64,000 nt of DNA from Caldalkalibacillus uzonensis (GTDB lineage Bacteria; Bacillota; Bacilli; Caldalkalibacillales; Caldalkalibacillaceae): positions 248,001 to 312,000 of the forward strand of contig NZ_JAUSUQ010000003.1 in the NCBI RefSeq assembly GCF_030814135.1, given 5' to 3'. Shown in pieces: positions 63,571-64,000 of the stretch (position 1 is the stretch's first letter; each line of letters opens with the position of its first letter). The position numbers were made by a program, and so were the translations under genes. The notes beneath the pieces are model-generated. The model worked only from the letters and a program-made list of their open reading frames with translations, was not told where the DNA came from and ran no database searches.

Positions 63571-64000
63571 TTCGCTCCCTCCCAAAGATTCCGGCAGACC
63601 GCCAGCCGGCCATAATTAAATCCATCCTCTGTAGACAGGATAGAGATTGCGGAGACAAATTCAGCACAGGCCCAGGTTAAGGGATTGATAAAGGCCTGTT
63701 GCTCATTTTGGGCATCAATGGCTTCTGGCATCAAACCATAACCGTTGGCGTGATCCAGCAGCCAGTTGATTTTAGCTTCATATTGCTCTGCATCACCGAT
63801 TAGTGCTTGAAACTGGGCACACGCTGCCGTATTAAACAGCCATGGCCCGTGATGGTACTCTTGCTCGGTATAGCCTATACCATGCCCAAAAAATGAAGCA
63901 TGCTCCAGCAAGAAGCGGTTGTTTTTTTGCATCCTCTCATTCAGCGGATAACCGTATAATGGAGCAAAATATTGCGGCGTATCATATTTTTTCACCACTT
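63567..64000 (-). CDS. GH15-like glucoamylase-type protein, partial at window edge
   Basis: Only the C-terminal about 144 residues are in the window; the gene continues past 64000. GPWLFNTAACAQFQALIGDA, HANGYGLMPEAIDAQNEQQA with a candidate catalytic Glu, and INPLTWACAEFVSAI match the last helices of GH15 enzymes (glucoamylase/glucodextranase type). It ends in LWEGAK with the stop overlapping the next ATG. Together with the helical N-terminus of the next protein it may form a split GH15 fold. Confidence 0.75.
   Translation of the reverse strand, partial: VVKKYDTPQYFAPLYGYPLNERMQKNNRFLLEHASFFGHGIGYTEQEYHHGPWLFNTAACAQFQALIGDAEQYEAKINWLLDHANGYGLMPEAIDAQNEQQAFINPLTWACAEFVSAISILSTEDGFNYGRLAVCRNLWEGAK

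Noticed and set aside
1..64000. CRISPR arrays, tRNA or rRNA genes, prophage
   Set aside because: No regularly spaced repeats, no cloverleaf signatures other than the tmRNA ends, and no phage structural or integrase genes seen.

Overview
The window looks like chromosome of an aerobic, Gram-positive Bacillaceae (Firmicutes), plausibly a thermophilic or alkaliphilic genus such as Caldalkalibacillus. The genus is inference. It rests on a fadN-fadA-fadE beta-oxidation operon with a FadR palindrome, a hemE-hemH-hemY operon plus hemQ (the coproporphyrin-dependent haem route of Gram-positives), the secG-esterase-rnr...smpB-ssrA neighbourhood, a MotP/MotS-type stator pair and a yclNOPQ-type siderophore importer. 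There is no rRNA, tRNA or CRISPR array. A tmRNA is present on the minus strand with the tag (A)GNNNENYALAA.

Layout. 0-2.5 kb is AT-rich by eye: a type I dehydroquinase, a small membrane protein, a DUF3189 protein, and remnants of an ABC ATPase and an IS110 transposase. 2.5-8.5 kb holds a DUF1540 peptide and fadNAE. 9-18 kb holds haem synthesis (hemEHY, hemQ), motPS, a YusG-like protein and a KamA-family radical SAM aminomutase. 18-22.3 kb holds an MscS channel, prephenate dehydratase, an NlpC/P60 lipoprotein, a truncated MFS gene and a VTT-domain membrane protein. 22.5-28.4 kb is the trans-translation/RNase R/SecG block with two tandem alpha/beta hydrolases and a divergent cytochrome c. 28.4-31.5 kb holds small redox genes (half-size flavoprotein, thioredoxin-like protein, ThiO-like oxidase).

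31.5-36.2 kb is a gene graveyard. At least seven genes are broken by internal deletions, chimeric joins or 1-nt frameshifts, with only an SRPBCC gene intact. 36.2-42.6 kb holds a Nudix hydrolase, flavin reductase, DUF456, a membrane-anchored PstS-like protein, two unknown membrane proteins and a MocR-type aminotransferase. 42.6-48.2 kb is a Fur-box-flanked siderophore uptake operon (substrate-binding protein, ATPase, two permeases) preceded by an AraC regulator carrying its own siderophore-binding domain. 48.2-52.6 kb holds purU, a DCC-family protein, secreted unknowns, a 23-codon lipopeptide ORF, a UPF0158/nucleotidyltransferase pair and a short FeoB-like fragment.

52.7-64 kb is the most distinctive part: a minus-strand operon of glycoside hydrolases. 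Two secreted GH31 enzymes match, in length and module layout, the 6-alpha-glucosyltransferase (CtsZ) and 3-alpha-isomaltosyltransferase (CtsY) that convert starch-type glucans to the cyclic tetrasaccharide cycloalternan (cyclic nigerosylnigerose). Upstream and translationally coupled are a cytoplasmic protein joining a GH15-like helical region to a CtsY-like GH31 module, and a GH15-like gene cut by the window edge. The likely logic is outside conversion of glucan to a cyclic sugar few competitors can use, uptake, then cytoplasmic opening by the GH15/GH31 pair. Uptake genes are not in the window.
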